Notes: generated by a model from the letters alone, not told the origin. Shown: positions 43,946 through 55,797, counted from the stretch's first letter. The stretch: 64,000 nt of DNA from Nocardia sp. NBC_01730 (GCF_035920445.1 NZ_CP109162.1:6324001-6388000), one strand, 5' to 3'. Made by a program: numbers and translations.

Positions 43946-44260
43946 GTGACGATCGAGGCCGCGATCGCGCTCACCGCGGTCGTCGCGACGATCGTGTTGT
44001 GCCTCGGTGCCCTGCTTGCGGCGTCGACGCAGGTCCGCTGTGTCGACGCCGCTCGCGAGGCGGCCCGCCTGGCCGCCCGCGGTGATGACTCGAACGCCGT
44101 CCGCGCGGCAGCAAGTGTCGCCCCGCCAGATGCGGACATTACTGTCCGCGTTGAGGGCACTCGTGCTTCGGCTGTTGTCTCCTCTCGTACTCCGCTCTTG
44201 CCGCTGCTCACTTTCCGCGCCGAAGCGGTCGCCACCCTCGAGCCAGGGGCCGCCTCATGA
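43946..44260 (+). CDS. tadE: TadE-like pseudopilin (start uncertain, possible frameshift)
   Basis: The frame contains the TadE signature GAVTIEAAIALTAVV, a membrane helix, then VRCVDAAREAARLAARGD and a short extracellular beta region. The only usual start codon in frame is a GTG inside this motif, which would remove the Gly needed for prepilin processing. A short plus-1-frame ORF from GTG 43899 (VLVVAVHRASPATMGQ) ends at a TGA overlapping that GTG. The true start may lie in that frame with a shift, or be non-canonical. The stop overlaps the next gene. Confidence 0.75.
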   Translation: MTIEAAIALTAVVATIVLCLGALLAASTQVRCVDAAREAARLAARGDDSNAVRAAASVAPPDADITVRVEGTRASAVVSSRTPLLPLLTFRAEAVATLEPGAAS

Positions 44261-44796
44261 ACGCGGTATCCAGGGTGGTTCGTGCCGGGGCGAACCGGGG
44301 GACGGTGCTGCGCTCGGGCAGGGAACCCGAGTCGATGGTCAAACCGGTAATCGGTGCGGCAGTAGGGCTGCTCCGCTACACCCCGAGGTCGACGACGGTG
44401 TGGGTCAGCCGTGCACGACGTATGAGATCCGCGGTGGAAGTTCGTCATGGGTCCGCGGAGGAGGGCGTAGCGACCGTGTTCGCGTGCCTTGGGCTGGTGG
44501 CGCTGATCGGCGCGACGCTGCTGATCGGACAGATGGGGGTCGTCGTGGTGGCGCGACATCAGGCGCAGGCGGCAGCGGATCTTGCTTCGCTCGCCGCGGC
44601 AGGTGCATTGGCGCAGGGACTGGAGGCCGCGTGCGTCGAGGCAGAACTGGTGGCACGGCGGATGGGCTCGCGGCTCGAAGGCTGTGCGGCCGCGGAGTGG
44701 GACGTGACAGTCGCTGTCCAAAGAAATGTACCAATAGGTCTGTTTGGGGATCGGATAGTTTCCGCGGTCGCCCGCGCCGGTCCGGTTGAAGAGTGA
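44257..44796 (+). CDS. TadE-like minor pilin / helicase-secretion neighbourhood protein (Rv3654c-like)
   Basis: This 179-residue protein has a long N-terminal extension and then GSAEEGVATVFACLGLVALI, the helix and prepilin-like motif (E-x-G-V-A-T) of the Rv3654c family. It continues with ARHQAQAAADLASLAAAGAL and a short C-terminal domain with two Cys (AACVEAE, EGCAAAE). Its ATG overlaps the tadE stop (ATGA). It completes the cluster. Confidence 0.85.
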   Translation: MNAVSRVVRAGANRGTVLRSGREPESMVKPVIGAAVGLLRYTPRSTTVWVSRARRMRSAVEVRHGSAEEGVATVFACLGLVALIGATLLIGQMGVVVVARHQAQAAADLASLAAAGALAQGLEAACVEAELVARRMGSRLEGCAAAEWDVTVAVQRNVPIGLFGDRIVSAVARAGPVEE

Positions 44797-45107
44797 GACG
44801 GTGCCGCCAACGCGCTAGTCGGTCGTTGTCGGAGCGGCTGAATCTGCAATTCCGCTGGCGGGATAAATGTGGACTAGCGAATTCTCCGCGCGGGGGCGGA
44901 TAACCGGAACGAATGAATGCGCATGTTCGCAAATGGCCGCGTGGCAATAACGTAGTTAACATGAATTTATTCCTTTTTATTCAGAGAGGGGTGAAGTGAC
45001 TCCATTCCACTCGGACGCACCTCGGTGATCCCGGAGATCTCCCGGGCGGACGGTCAACCGGTCACATGCTCGGCTCGACATCGTCATGAAATCGAGTGCG
45101 GCGGCTT
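44797..45107. other. Gap between the Tad cluster and the helicase, with AT-rich patch
   Basis: The two genes converge here. Positions 44950-44990 are unusually AT-rich for this DNA (AATTTATTCCTTTTTATT). A short ORF (MNLFLFIQRGVK) lies in it. No hairpin terminator is evident. Confidence 0.5.
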
Positions 45108-47471
45108 TCACATGGCCGGCAGCTCGGCCAGCACAGCCGTGAGCAGCCGCGCCGCACCCGCCTTGTTCAGCGGATGATTCCCGTTACCGCACTTGGGTGA
45201 TTGGACGCAGGACGGGCACCCGCCCGCGCATCCGCACGACTCGATGGCCGCGAGGGTCGCGGACAGCCAGTGCCGCAGTCGGGTGAACCCCCGCTCGGCA
45301 AAGCCCGCTCCTCCTGGCTGGCCGTCGTGGACGAAGACGGTGGGCAGCCCGGTGTCCGGGTGCTCGGCGGTGGAGACACCGCCGATATCCCAGCGGTCGC
45401 AGGTCGCCACCAAGGGCAACAGGCCGATTGCCGCGTGCTCGGCCGCGTGCAGGGCTCCGGGAACGTCCTGGGGTTCGATTCCGGCCTGCGCCAACAGCTC
45501 GGGCGTCACGGTGTACATGACCGCCCTGGTCGGCAGCGTTTGCGCGGGCAGGTCGAGTTCGACCAAGTCGAGCACCTCGCCGGTGACCAGCGTGCGCAGG
45601 TAGCCGACCACCTGGCTGGTGACCCGCACCTGGGCAAGTCCGGTCGTCACGTGACCGTGGCGGCGGTGTTCGGTCACGGTGTCGATGGCGATCGAAGTGA
45701 CCTGCCGCGCGCTGGTGGTCCATCCCGGTTCGGACGCATGCACGAAGGCGACGCCGCCTTCGAGGTCCAGCTCGTCGACTTCATAGGTGTCGCCTTGGTG
45801 TAGGTGCACGGCACCTTGGTGCAGGCTCGCCGGCGCTCGGCCTGCGTCGGCGGTGCCGAGCAGCCTGCCGGTCTCGCCGTCCACGATGGCCACCGGATTC
45901 CCGATTCCGCCGCGGACGTCGACCGCGTCGTGCGGCTGTGCATCGGCGGTCACGTACCACCGCGCGCCTTCCCGCACCGCGCGCCGCTTGATCAGCCCTT
46001 TCTCGGCCAGATCGTGCAGCACCTCATGCGCGCCGAGTTCCGCGACCTCGGTGTCGCTGAGCGGCAGTTCAAGCGCGGCGCAGAGCAGTTGCGGCCCGAG
46101 CACATAGGGATTGTGCGGATCGGTGATGGTGGCCTCGACCGGCTTGTCCAGCAGCGCCTCCGGGTGGTGGACCAGGTAGGTGTCCAGCGGATCGTCCCTG
46201 GCCACCAGCAGGACCAGTGATCCATGGGTGCGCCGCCCGGCACGTCCGGCCTGCTGCCAGAAGGATGCGACGGTGCCGGGAAATCCGGAGATCACCACGG
46301 CGTCCAGCCCCGCGATATCGACCCCGAGTTCCAACGCGTTGGTGGTCGCCGCGCCGAGCAGGGACCCGTCCGACAGCGCCGCCTCCAGATCGCGTCGATC
46401 CTCCGCGAGATACCCCGCGCGATAGGACGCAACCCGCTCGGCCAGGGCTGGATCGACCTCGGCCAACCGCCTCTTCGCGTCCATCGCGGTCAGTTCGGCG
46501 GCCCGGCGCGAGCGCACGAACGCCAAGGTTCGTGCTCCTTCCGTCACCAAGTCCGCCAGGATCCGCGCCGTCTCCGCGGTGGCCGCCCGGCGTACGGGTG
46601 CGCCATTTTCGCCGGTCACCGTGGTGAGCAGGGGCGGCTCCCACAGTGCGATGGTCCGCGGCCCCTGCGGGGAGCCGTCCTCGGTGACCGCGGCACAGGG
46701 CGCCCCGATCAGCCGTGACGCGGCCGCCGCCGGTTCGGCGGTGGTCGCCGAGCACAGCACGAACACCGGATCGGCGCCGTACCGTGCCGCGATCCGCCGC
46801 AGCCTGCGCAGCACCAACGCCACGTGCGAGCCGAAAACCCCACGGTAGGCGTGGCATTCGTCGATGACCACATAGCGCAATCTGCGCAGGACACGGGCCC
46901 AGCGCTGGTGTGACCGCAGAATTCCCAGGTGGAGCATGTCCGGGTTGGTGAAAATCCACCGTGCGTTGGCGCGCACCCACTGCCGGATCTCGGCCGGGGT
47001 GTCGCCGTCGTAGGTGGCCGGATAGACGTCGCGCAGCGGACTCTCGTGGGTCAGCGCGCCGACGGCGCGCAGCTGATCGGCGCCCAACGCCTTGGTGGGC
47101 GCCAGATACAACGCGGTGGCCTTCGGATCCGCTTGCAGCGCGGTGAGCACCGGAAGCTGATAACCGAGCGACTTACCAGATGCGGTTCCGGTGCTGATGA
47201 CCACGTGGTTTCCCTGGAACGCGAGATCCGCCGTCCTGATCTGATGAGTCCACGGTGTGTCGACGCCTATGTCGTGTAATGCCGCAACCACTTCCGGCGC
47301 CGCCCATGTCGGCCAGGTGGTGACATCGGCGGCCCGCGCGGAGAGTTCGACGACATGGGTCAGCCGGGGATCGTTATCCGGGACCCCGGTTAGGACACGA
47401 TTCAGCAACGATGCGCCATAGCTGAGGCCGGTTCGAGGCTCCGAACGGACTGCAGACTCCGCCGGATTCAC
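45108..47471 (-). CDS. SF2 DEAD/DEAH helicase with C-terminal DUF1998 (MrfA/SftH type, Rv3649-like)
   Basis: This 787-residue helicase has Q-like and Walker A (STGTASGKSLGYQLP), motif II in VIDECHAY (DECH), motif III CSATTAEP, and motif VI QQAGRAGRRTHG. The C-terminal zinc-binding region CGCAGGCPSCVQSPKCG has four Cys. The actinobacterial homologue SftH is a 3'-5' DNA translocase; MrfA of Bacillus repairs mitomycin damage with it. The GTG start has GGAG 11 nt upstream. It is divergent from cspA. Confidence 0.93.
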   Translation of the reverse strand: MNPAESAVRSEPRTGLSYGASLLNRVLTGVPDNDPRLTHVVELSARAADVTTWPTWAAPEVVAALHDIGVDTPWTHQIRTADLAFQGNHVVISTGTASGKSLGYQLPVLTALQADPKATALYLAPTKALGADQLRAVGALTHESPLRDVYPATYDGDTPAEIRQWVRANARWIFTNPDMLHLGILRSHQRWARVLRRLRYVVIDECHAYRGVFGSHVALVLRRLRRIAARYGADPVFVLCSATTAEPAAAASRLIGAPCAAVTEDGSPQGPRTIALWEPPLLTTVTGENGAPVRRAATAETARILADLVTEGARTLAFVRSRRAAELTAMDAKRRLAEVDPALAERVASYRAGYLAEDRRDLEAALSDGSLLGAATTNALELGVDIAGLDAVVISGFPGTVASFWQQAGRAGRRTHGSLVLLVARDDPLDTYLVHHPEALLDKPVEATITDPHNPYVLGPQLLCAALELPLSDTEVAELGAHEVLHDLAEKGLIKRRAVREGARWYVTADAQPHDAVDVRGGIGNPVAIVDGETGRLLGTADAGRAPASLHQGAVHLHQGDTYEVDELDLEGGVAFVHASEPGWTTSARQVTSIAIDTVTEHRRHGHVTTGLAQVRVTSQVVGYLRTLVTGEVLDLVELDLPAQTLPTRAVMYTVTPELLAQAGIEPQDVPGALHAAEHAAIGLLPLVATCDRWDIGGVSTAEHPDTGLPTVFVHDGQPGGAGFAERGFTRLRHWLSATLAAIESCGCAGGCPSCVQSPKCGNGNHPLNKAGAARLLTAVLAELPAM

Positions 47472-47907
47472 GAGGCAGGCTCCGCAACACGCTCAGATAG
47501 TGTGAAACGTGTGCGCTTGGGAAGCTCCACCTGCCATTTCGATACCAAATAGCGACCTGGGTCACAGCCTGATTGCCGAACGGTGACTCGGTTATCGAGG
47601 GGCAAACGAACCCCAAGTCCAGATTCCGCCATTGTGTCCCTTACCTGCGCATTCGCAAGATCAACTTTTTTGCAAATTGTCGCTAACTCGACTGTTGAAT
47701 TGCCCGAAGACATGGTTCACTGGTTCCTGGTCGCAAGCTTCTGTGTTCGAGGGACGGATCCAAAGTCCAAACCGTCAGCAGGATCGATGTTGCGAACGGT
47801 GTGCTAGGTGCTTTCCTGCAGGGGGAACCAACAGTACAGCGGTCGGAACGGACCCGGTGGACGAACCCAGTTGTCCGCCGTTCCGGTAAGAAAAGAGAAG
47901 GAACAGA
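47472..47907. promoter_or_regulatory. Divergent control region and long cspA leader
   Basis: The stretch is AT-richer than its surroundings (TTTTTTGCAAATTG at 47666). It contains a leader hairpin before cspA, listed separately. A long 5' leader is usual for cold-shock genes. No cspA promoter could be assigned with confidence. Confidence 0.5.
47844..47885 (+). promoter_or_regulatory. Hairpin in the cspA 5' leader
   Basis: GGTGGAC/GTCCGCC and CGGAAC/GTTCCG form a two-part stem with an internal bulge, ending about 10 bases before the GAAGGA ribosome site. It could modulate cspA translation with temperature. Confidence 0.4.
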
Positions 47908-48114
47908 ATGGCACAGGGAACTGTGAAGTGGTTCAACGCGGAGAAGGGGTTCGGCTTCATCGCGCCCGAGGACGGCTCCGCTGACGTCTTCGTCCACTAC
48001 TCCGAGATCCAGGGTTCGGGCTTCCGCACCCTCGAGGAGAACCAGAAGGTCGAGTTCGAGGTAGGCCAGGGCACAAAGGGCCCACAGGCCACCGGAGTCC
48101 GCGCGCTCAGCTGA
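47908..48114 (+). CDS. cspA: Cold-shock protein CspA
   Basis: This 68-residue protein is the complete CSD fold with both RNA-binding motifs, [14 protein letters not shown] and DVFVHYSEI. It binds single-stranded nucleic acid and melts mRNA structure. GAAGGA precedes the ATG. It corresponds to Rv3648c. Confidence 0.97.
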   Translation: MAQGTVKWFNAEKGFGFIAPEDGSADVFVHYSEIQGSGFRTLEENQKVEFEVGQGTKGPQATGVRALS

Positions 48115-48132
48115 GCGACGAAAGGATCTATC

Positions 48133-48172
48133 GCTCGTCCCTCACCGCCGGTATCGGAGGTGAGGGACGAGC
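48133..48172 (+). terminator. Terminator after cspA
   Basis: A 14-bp perfect stem (GCTCGTCCCTCACC and complement) with a 12-base loop is followed by TATAT. Confidence 0.85.
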
Positions 48173-48436
48173 TATATCTGGGGTTGGACACGGCCGCGCG
48201 AACGGCGGAAGGCCCGCCGGAGCACGCCGCGGCGCAGGTGTAGCCAAAAGACAGGGCATACTGATCCGAACTGACGCGCGTACGCTCAGTGGTTCGAGTC
48301 GCAAGCACTCGACCGCACGCGGCGTCAAGGTATAAACGTGTCTGGTGGCAACGTCCAGCCGTCGCCGCCGCTTGCCCCAGCCGCGCACAGCGCAAAACAA
48401 CGCAGCGCGGGTCGATTAGGAAAGGTGTATTCGCCG

Positions 48437-51337
<2,901 letters not shown>

Positions 51338-51361
51338 ATTCGCGCAGCGGGGTATCGGCCG

Positions 51362-51367
51362 TAGCCT
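51362..51367 (+). promoter_or_regulatory. -10 element for leaderless mRNA of the DinB-like gene
   Basis: TAGCCT, seven bases, ATG. Confidence 0.5.
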
Positions 51368-51374
51368 GAGCGCC

Positions 51375-51881
51375 ATGAGTACCGAACAGGAACGCGAGGA
51401 TCTCGTGGCGATGCTCGCCGACCAGCGCGAACTTTTCCGGATCACCTTGCGCGGCATCGATGACGAGCTGGCTAGTCGGCGGACCACGACGAGCGAGCTG
51501 ACCCTAGGTGGTCTGCTGCATCATCTGATCAGCTGCGAACGGCACTGGACCGCGGTGATCGTGGAGCGTGACGAGCATGCGGAACTCGATCTCGCAGAAT
51601 TCGAGGGCGAGTACGTGATGGCGGCCGACGAGACCGTCGCTGGGCTGCTGGCTACCTGGGACGAGGTCGCCGCGGCTACGGCGGAGTTGATTCGTTCGGT
51701 GAAAAGCCTCGACACCTCTATCCCCACACCGACCACGCCGTGGACGCCGGACCGAATCTGGCAGTCGGTGCGCTACACAGTGCTGCACATCCTGCGGGAG
51801 ATCGCGCACCATTCCGGGCACGCCGATTTCATTCGTGAGGCGCTCGACGGCGCGAGCACCACGCATCAGCGCGCCTCTTAG
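51375..51881 (+). CDS. DinB/DUF664-family protein (probable mycothiol-dependent enzyme fold)
   Basis: This 168-residue four-helix-bundle protein has the metal-binding pattern of the DinB superfamily: LLHHLISCERHW near residue 48 and IAHHSGHADFIRE near 142. Actinobacterial members often use mycothiol for isomerase or S-transfer chemistry. The substrate is unknown. It lies 37 bases after topA but has its own leaderless promoter. Confidence 0.85.
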   Translation: MSTEQEREDLVAMLADQRELFRITLRGIDDELASRRTTTSELTLGGLLHHLISCERHWTAVIVERDEHAELDLAEFEGEYVMAADETVAGLLATWDEVAAATAELIRSVKSLDTSIPTPTTPWTPDRIWQSVRYTVLHILREIAHHSGHADFIREALDGASTTHQRAS

Positions 51882-51930
51882 CTCGCGCATTCGGGACCGA
51901 TGTCCGGGCAGTTGTGTCGGTGCGGGCGGC

Positions 51931-51936
51931 TATGGT
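51931..51936 (+). promoter_or_regulatory. -10 element for the delta' gene
   Basis: TATGGT, seven bases, GTG. It supports the GTG over the ATG that overlaps this element. Confidence 0.45.
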
Positions 51937-51943
51937 GTACGAC

Positions 51944-53143
51944 GTGGCGGGTGTCTTCGATCGGTTGGTCGGCCAGAATGCGGTCGAGTCCGAGCTGACG
52001 GCCGCTGCGATCGCGGCTCGCGGGGGCGTGGTAGCAGGGGCGATGACCCATTCATGGCTGTTCACGGGACCGCCGGGATCGGGCAGATCCGTTGCGGCGC
52101 TGTGCTTCGCGGCCGCATTGCAATGCACCGACCCGGAGACCCCTGGATGCGGCAGGTGTCACGCCTGCACGACGACGATGGCGGGCACGCACGGCGACGT
52201 TCGTCGAGTGGTGCCCGAGGGGCTGAGTATCAGCACCAAGGAGATGCGCGAGATCGTGCAGGTCGCCTCGCGCAGGCCCAGCACGGGGCGCTGGCAGGTG
52301 GTCGTCATCGAGGACGGCGACCGGTTGACCGAGGCCGCGGGCAACGTGCTGTTGAAAGTGGTCGAGGAGCCGCCGAACCGGACAGTGTTCCTGCTGTGCG
52401 CACCGTCGGTGGATCCCGAGGACATTTCGGTGACGCTGCGTTCTCGATGCAGGCATGTGCACCTGGTGACGCCGTCGGTACCCGCCATCGCGCGGGTGCT
52501 TCAGGAACGCGACAAGCTGGACGAGGAGACCGCGACCTGGGCCGCATCCATCAGCGGCGGGCACGTCGGTCGCGCCCGACGACTCGCCACCGACGAGGAG
52601 GCGCGAGCCCGACGTCAACGCGCGTTGGCCCTGGTCGCCGCGGTCGGCAAGCCCGGCGCGGCTTACGCCGCCGCCGATGAGTTGGTGCGTGCGGCCGACG
52701 ACGAGGCCAAGCAGATGAGCGCCACCCGCGACGAACGCGAACGCGAGGAACTCGCGACCGCGCTGGGCGCGGGTGGCACCGGCAAGGGTGCGGCCGGTGC
52801 CACCCGCGGGTCCGCCGGCGTACTCAAAGACCTGGAACGGCGGCAGAAATCCCGCGCCACCCGCACCGGACGCGATGCCCTCGACCGTGCCCTGATCGAC
52901 GTGGCGGGCGTCTACCGCGACGCGCTGGCCGTCCGGTTCGGCGCCGCGGGCAACGGTTCCGGCGTCGCCCTCACCCACCCGGACCTGTCCGATCAGATCC
53001 ACGACCTCGCCGCGCGGGTGCGCCCCGAGGGTTTGCTCAGCTCCATCGAGGCCGTCCTCGCTTGCCGCGAAGCCCTCGATCTAAACGTCAAACCCCGCTT
53101 CGCCCTCGCCGCCATGGCCGCCGCCCTGATCGCGGCCCAATGA
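51944..53143 (+). CDS. holB: DNA polymerase III delta' subunit
   Basis: This 399-residue clamp-loader subunit has FDRLVGQNAVESELTAA at the start and a P-loop-like LFTGPPGSGRSVAAL with Arg in place of the Walker Lys, usual for delta'. A zinc site CTDPETPGCGRCHAC is followed by EDGDRLTEAAGNVLLKVVEE and EPPNRTVFLLCAPSVDPE, with SRC in place of SRT at the arginine-finger loop (TLRSRCRHV). It matches Rv3644c. Confidence 0.93.
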   Translation: MAGVFDRLVGQNAVESELTAAAIAARGGVVAGAMTHSWLFTGPPGSGRSVAALCFAAALQCTDPETPGCGRCHACTTTMAGTHGDVRRVVPEGLSISTKEMREIVQVASRRPSTGRWQVVVIEDGDRLTEAAGNVLLKVVEEPPNRTVFLLCAPSVDPEDISVTLRSRCRHVHLVTPSVPAIARVLQERDKLDEETATWAASISGGHVGRARRLATDEEARARRQRALALVAAVGKPGAAYAAADELVRAADDEAKQMSATRDEREREELATALGAGGTGKGAAGATRGSAGVLKDLERRQKSRATRTGRDALDRALIDVAGVYRDALAVRFGAAGNGSGVALTHPDLSDQIHDLAARVRPEGLLSSIEAVLACREALDLNVKPRFALAAMAAALIAAQ

Positions 53144-53205
53144 CCGTGACCACCCGTTTTCGCGATCCGGGCCGGAGACGATAGACTCGCGTGGCCGAGA
53201 GGCAC

Positions 53206-53278
53206 GCCGCCTTAGCTCAGTCGGTAGAGCGCTTCACTCGTAATGAAAAGGTCGGGGGTTCGATTCCCCCAGGCGGCT
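53206..53278 (+). tRNA. tRNA-Thr (CGT)
   Basis: A complete 73-nt cloverleaf has the acceptor GCCGCCT/AGGCGGC with discriminator T, followed by an encoded CCA. The anticodon loop CTCGTAA lies between TTCA and TGAA and gives CGT. The T-loop is GGTTCGATTCC. Confidence 0.93.
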
Positions 53279-53466
53279 CCACGGATAAAGCCCCAGTAAA
53301 CCCGTTGAGTGAGACACGCCTGCGCGATATCGCGAGGATCTTCGTCGAATGCCACTCGTTGCGGTTCGGTCGCGCCACACAAAACCGGCAAACTTGGCAA
53401 GTTGCCTGCCTGTCTGCGAGTTCGCGTTGGAGCTCGGTGCGGGGGTCGATTCCTGTCGATCGGTTG

Positions 53467-53889
53467 TCAAGACGTCCATGGGCCGATGCCGCCGACCTTT
53501 TCGATTCGAATGCGGGTGAGCAGGCCGGGTGGAGCGTTTTCGGGTGGGAAATCGACGTTCGGGCTGGCCAGGGTCTTGGCCAGTTCGGTGAGGAGTTCGG
53601 GGGCGCCGCCCTCGACGATGCGAGCGGTCCCGGTGATCGACAGGTAGGGCCGCATCACTTCGCCACGTTCGGGGGAGAGGATCGTCACCGCGACGCGGGG
53701 GTCGCGGCGGATGTTGCGGGTCTTCTTGTACTCGGCGAGGTGAGCGGAAACCAGTTCGTCGCCGTCCGGCATTGATTGCAGGGCCACCCAGACGACGGAC
53801 ACCTGAGGGCTCCCGTCGGGGTTGATCGTGACCAGCGTTGCGTCGGCACCGGAACCGATGAGGGCCCGAGCGGAATCGTCGAGTTTCAT
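53467..53889 (-). CDS. PPOX-class F420/FMN-dependent oxidoreductase
   Basis: This 140-residue split-barrel protein has the family's ATLVTINPDGSPQVSVVWV start. It continues with KKTRNIRRDPRVAVTIL (cofactor phosphate contacts) and YLSITGTARIVEGG, ending in KVGGIGPW. Actinobacterial members reduce substrates with F420H2. The ATG at 53889 gives the standard length; upstream sequence in frame is Arg-rich. Confidence 0.87.
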   Translation of the reverse strand: MKLDDSARALIGSGADATLVTINPDGSPQVSVVWVALQSMPDGDELVSAHLAEYKKTRNIRRDPRVAVTILSPERGEVMRPYLSITGTARIVEGGAPELLTELAKTLASPNVDFPPENAPPGLLTRIRIEKVGGIGPWTS

Positions 53890-54325
53890 GTGTTGTTCTA
53901 CCGCTTGACCGACGCTTTCATTCCCTGCGCACCAGCGCTGACCGGCATCGAATGCGGCTTTCGGTGTATCGCCTCCACATCGACCGACGCGAGTTGGCCT
54001 GTTGCGGTGCAACGCCTGAAGGGTCGACCAGCTCGGCCCGTCACCACGCGGTCGCGACAGGGCCCCATGTCCACCTCGGCGGTCAGCCGCGCCCGCCCGC
54101 GCCCGCCACGCCGGATTTCGTCGCAATGCAACAGCACGCACCTGGCCGCCTCTGCGGTCCCGCAGCACGGCTGGTCCGTATCCGATTCGGGCGCAGCTTT
54201 GTGCTCACCGCCCACGATGGACTAGCGACGATTGTCGGGCCGACTCGTCGAGATGCGCTGCGGACAGTATGGGTGTTGTTTCTGGGCCGAGCGTCGTTGC
54301 CCGGCCCAGGAGAACGTTTTCGAGG
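53890..54325. other. Gap, nothing recognised
   Basis: This lies upstream of the PPOX gene and downstream of the hydrolase, both minus strand. Frames with open reading here are Arg/Ala-rich and lack starts. It presumably contains the PPOX promoter. Confidence 0.5.
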
Positions 54326-55378
54326 TCAGCCCGCGGCGGCGGAGCGTACGTGGGCGCGTTCGGCGATGCTCGCCAATTCCTTGTTGAAGCGGTCGGCGGC
54401 CTCGATGTTGCCCAGGTGGCCGGTGGGCCACACGTGGTACGCGGCCAGATGGCCGGTGTCGGCGAGGACGTCGGCGATGCGGCGCGACATCCGCTCGGGC
54501 AACAGGCGATCGTGCGCGCCCGCGATCACCGTGGTGGGCACGGTGAGGTGCCCGGCGGCGCCGGTGAGGTCCATGTCGGCGAGCGCGGCGGCATGCCTGC
54601 CTCGGGTGAGTGGGCGACAGGACCGCACGATGCCGAGCGCGAAGACCACCTCGTCCACGGTCGCGTTCTTGGACATCACGCGCGCCTTGAGCAGTGCGGC
54701 CACGGGCCATCCGCCGGGTACTGGCACCGGGGCGGTGAGGAGGGTCTCGACGATGATGTTCGGCATCCGTACGCTGGCGCCGAGCACCGTGACCGGCCGG
54801 TTCGCCAGGGTCAGCGGCTTGTTCAGCAGCGGGAGCACATCGGTGTCGTAGCGGATGTTACCCGGGGAGGTGTTCAGTAGAACGACCGCGGAGGCCCGCT
54901 GGCGCACCTGCTCGGGATAGCGATCGGCCCACGCCTGCAAGGTGATTCCGCCCATGCTGTGGCCCGCGAGCACCGCACGCTGTCCGGGACGGAGCGTGGC
55001 GTCCAGGACGGAAGACAGGTCGTCGGCCAGCGTTTCCTTGCCGGGCAGGACTGCGCCGAGCTCGCTCTCGCCGTGGCCGCGCTGGTCGTAGCAGACCACG
55101 CGATACCGCTCGGCGAAGGCGTTGATCTGGGGGTTCCAGTACTCGATGCTGCAGCTCCAGCCATGGATCAGGACGATGACGTCGCCGTCCGCAGGGCCGT
55201 AGGCGTGCACTCGAAGGTGGGTGCCGTCCTTGGTGGTGACCGGGATGACCGCACAGGGAGCGGTGGGGGGATTCAGAGACGCGGTTCGGTAGGTGCGAGA
55301 TCGCAGTCCCGCACGGTAAGTGGCGGTCAGCGCGCCATTACGCGCGTCCGCCAGCGTCCTCATCGACTTCACCAGCAT
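54326..55378 (-). CDS. Alpha/beta hydrolase
   Basis: This 350-residue protein has the oxyanion region LIHGWSCSIEYW, the nucleophile elbow AGHSMGGIT, the acid in AGAHDRLLP and the His in PTGHLGN. The fold with a helical cap resembles esterases and meta-cleavage hydrolases. AAAGGAG precedes the ATG at 6 nt. A set of GCAAGCA half-sites about 40-65 bases upstream suggests control by a dimeric repressor. Confidence 0.88.
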   Translation of the reverse strand: MLVKSMRTLADARNGALTATYRAGLRSRTYRTASLNPPTAPCAVIPVTTKDGTHLRVHAYGPADGDVIVLIHGWSCSIEYWNPQINAFAERYRVVCYDQRGHGESELGAVLPGKETLADDLSSVLDATLRPGQRAVLAGHSMGGITLQAWADRYPEQVRQRASAVVLLNTSPGNIRYDTDVLPLLNKPLTLANRPVTVLGASVRMPNIIVETLLTAPVPVPGGWPVAALLKARVMSKNATVDEVVFALGIVRSCRPLTRGRHAAALADMDLTGAAGHLTVPTTVIAGAHDRLLPERMSRRIADVLADTGHLAAYHVWPTGHLGNIEAADRFNKELASIAERAHVRSAAAG

Positions 55379-55413
55379 CGAGCACTCCTTTGTGTCCACC
55401 GCCACAGTACAAC

Positions 55414-55442
55414 GCAAGCAAAGTGCTTGCTACTGCAAGCAC
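55414..55442. promoter_or_regulatory. Three alternating GCAAGCA half-sites upstream of the hydrolase
   Basis: GCAAGCA-AAG-TGCTTGC-TACT-GCAAGCA forms two overlapping inverted repeats. The outer pair GTGCTTGC/GCAAGCAC is a perfect 8-base match. Confidence 0.55.
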
Positions 55443-55784
55443 GCCATGACGGAATTCCTGGCTTATGTCGTGGAGTACCCCGAATTCCGTCCGGCCAAAG
55501 CTTTCACCGGAAAGAAAACATCGGACGTGAGGGAGTTGGTCCGAGCTGACGGGCAAGAGCTACCGCTATGCCGATCCGGGCCGCCGCCCCTAGGACGATT
55601 CGGACGGGCCCCGGATTCGCGCGGTCCGGCACCGTGCTGCGGTTGCGCAGCCGGGGTAGCCGGCGGTGGGCGGCCCCGAGCGAAATCGGTGCGTGGGCGC
55701 GGCTTTCGGCCACCAGCCCGTGCGCGTGGAGCGCCGGAGCCGCGAACCGCTCCTGCGCTGTAGCGGCACGGACTGGACCGCGGT

Positions 55785-55790
55785 TACGGT
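55785..55790 (+). promoter_or_regulatory. -10 element for leaderless mRNA of the DUF2752 gene
   Basis: TACGGT, seven bases, GTG. Confidence 0.5.
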
Positions 55791-55797
55791 TGATCCT

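Larger units (their letters stand above)
55379..55797. other. Divergent region between the hydrolase and the DUF2752 gene
   Basis: Besides the operator-like half-sites, the region has a plus-strand frame from ATG 55446 that starts like a protein (MTEFLAYVVEYPEFRPAKAF) but becomes Pro/Arg-rich. Its first part also contains a 10-base inverted repeat GACGGAATTC/GAATTCCGTC. It may be a gene remnant. Confidence 0.4.

Noticed and set aside
53212..53479. Minus-strand frames ending in GNRTPDL and ESNPRPFHYE
   Set aside because: These are the well-known false proteins from the antisense strand of a tRNA; the tRNA-Thr on the plus strand explains the sequence.
53898..54215. 105-codon minus-strand frame between the PPOX and hydrolase genes
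   Set aside because: It has no ribosome site and no domain, and its composition is like non-coding frames.
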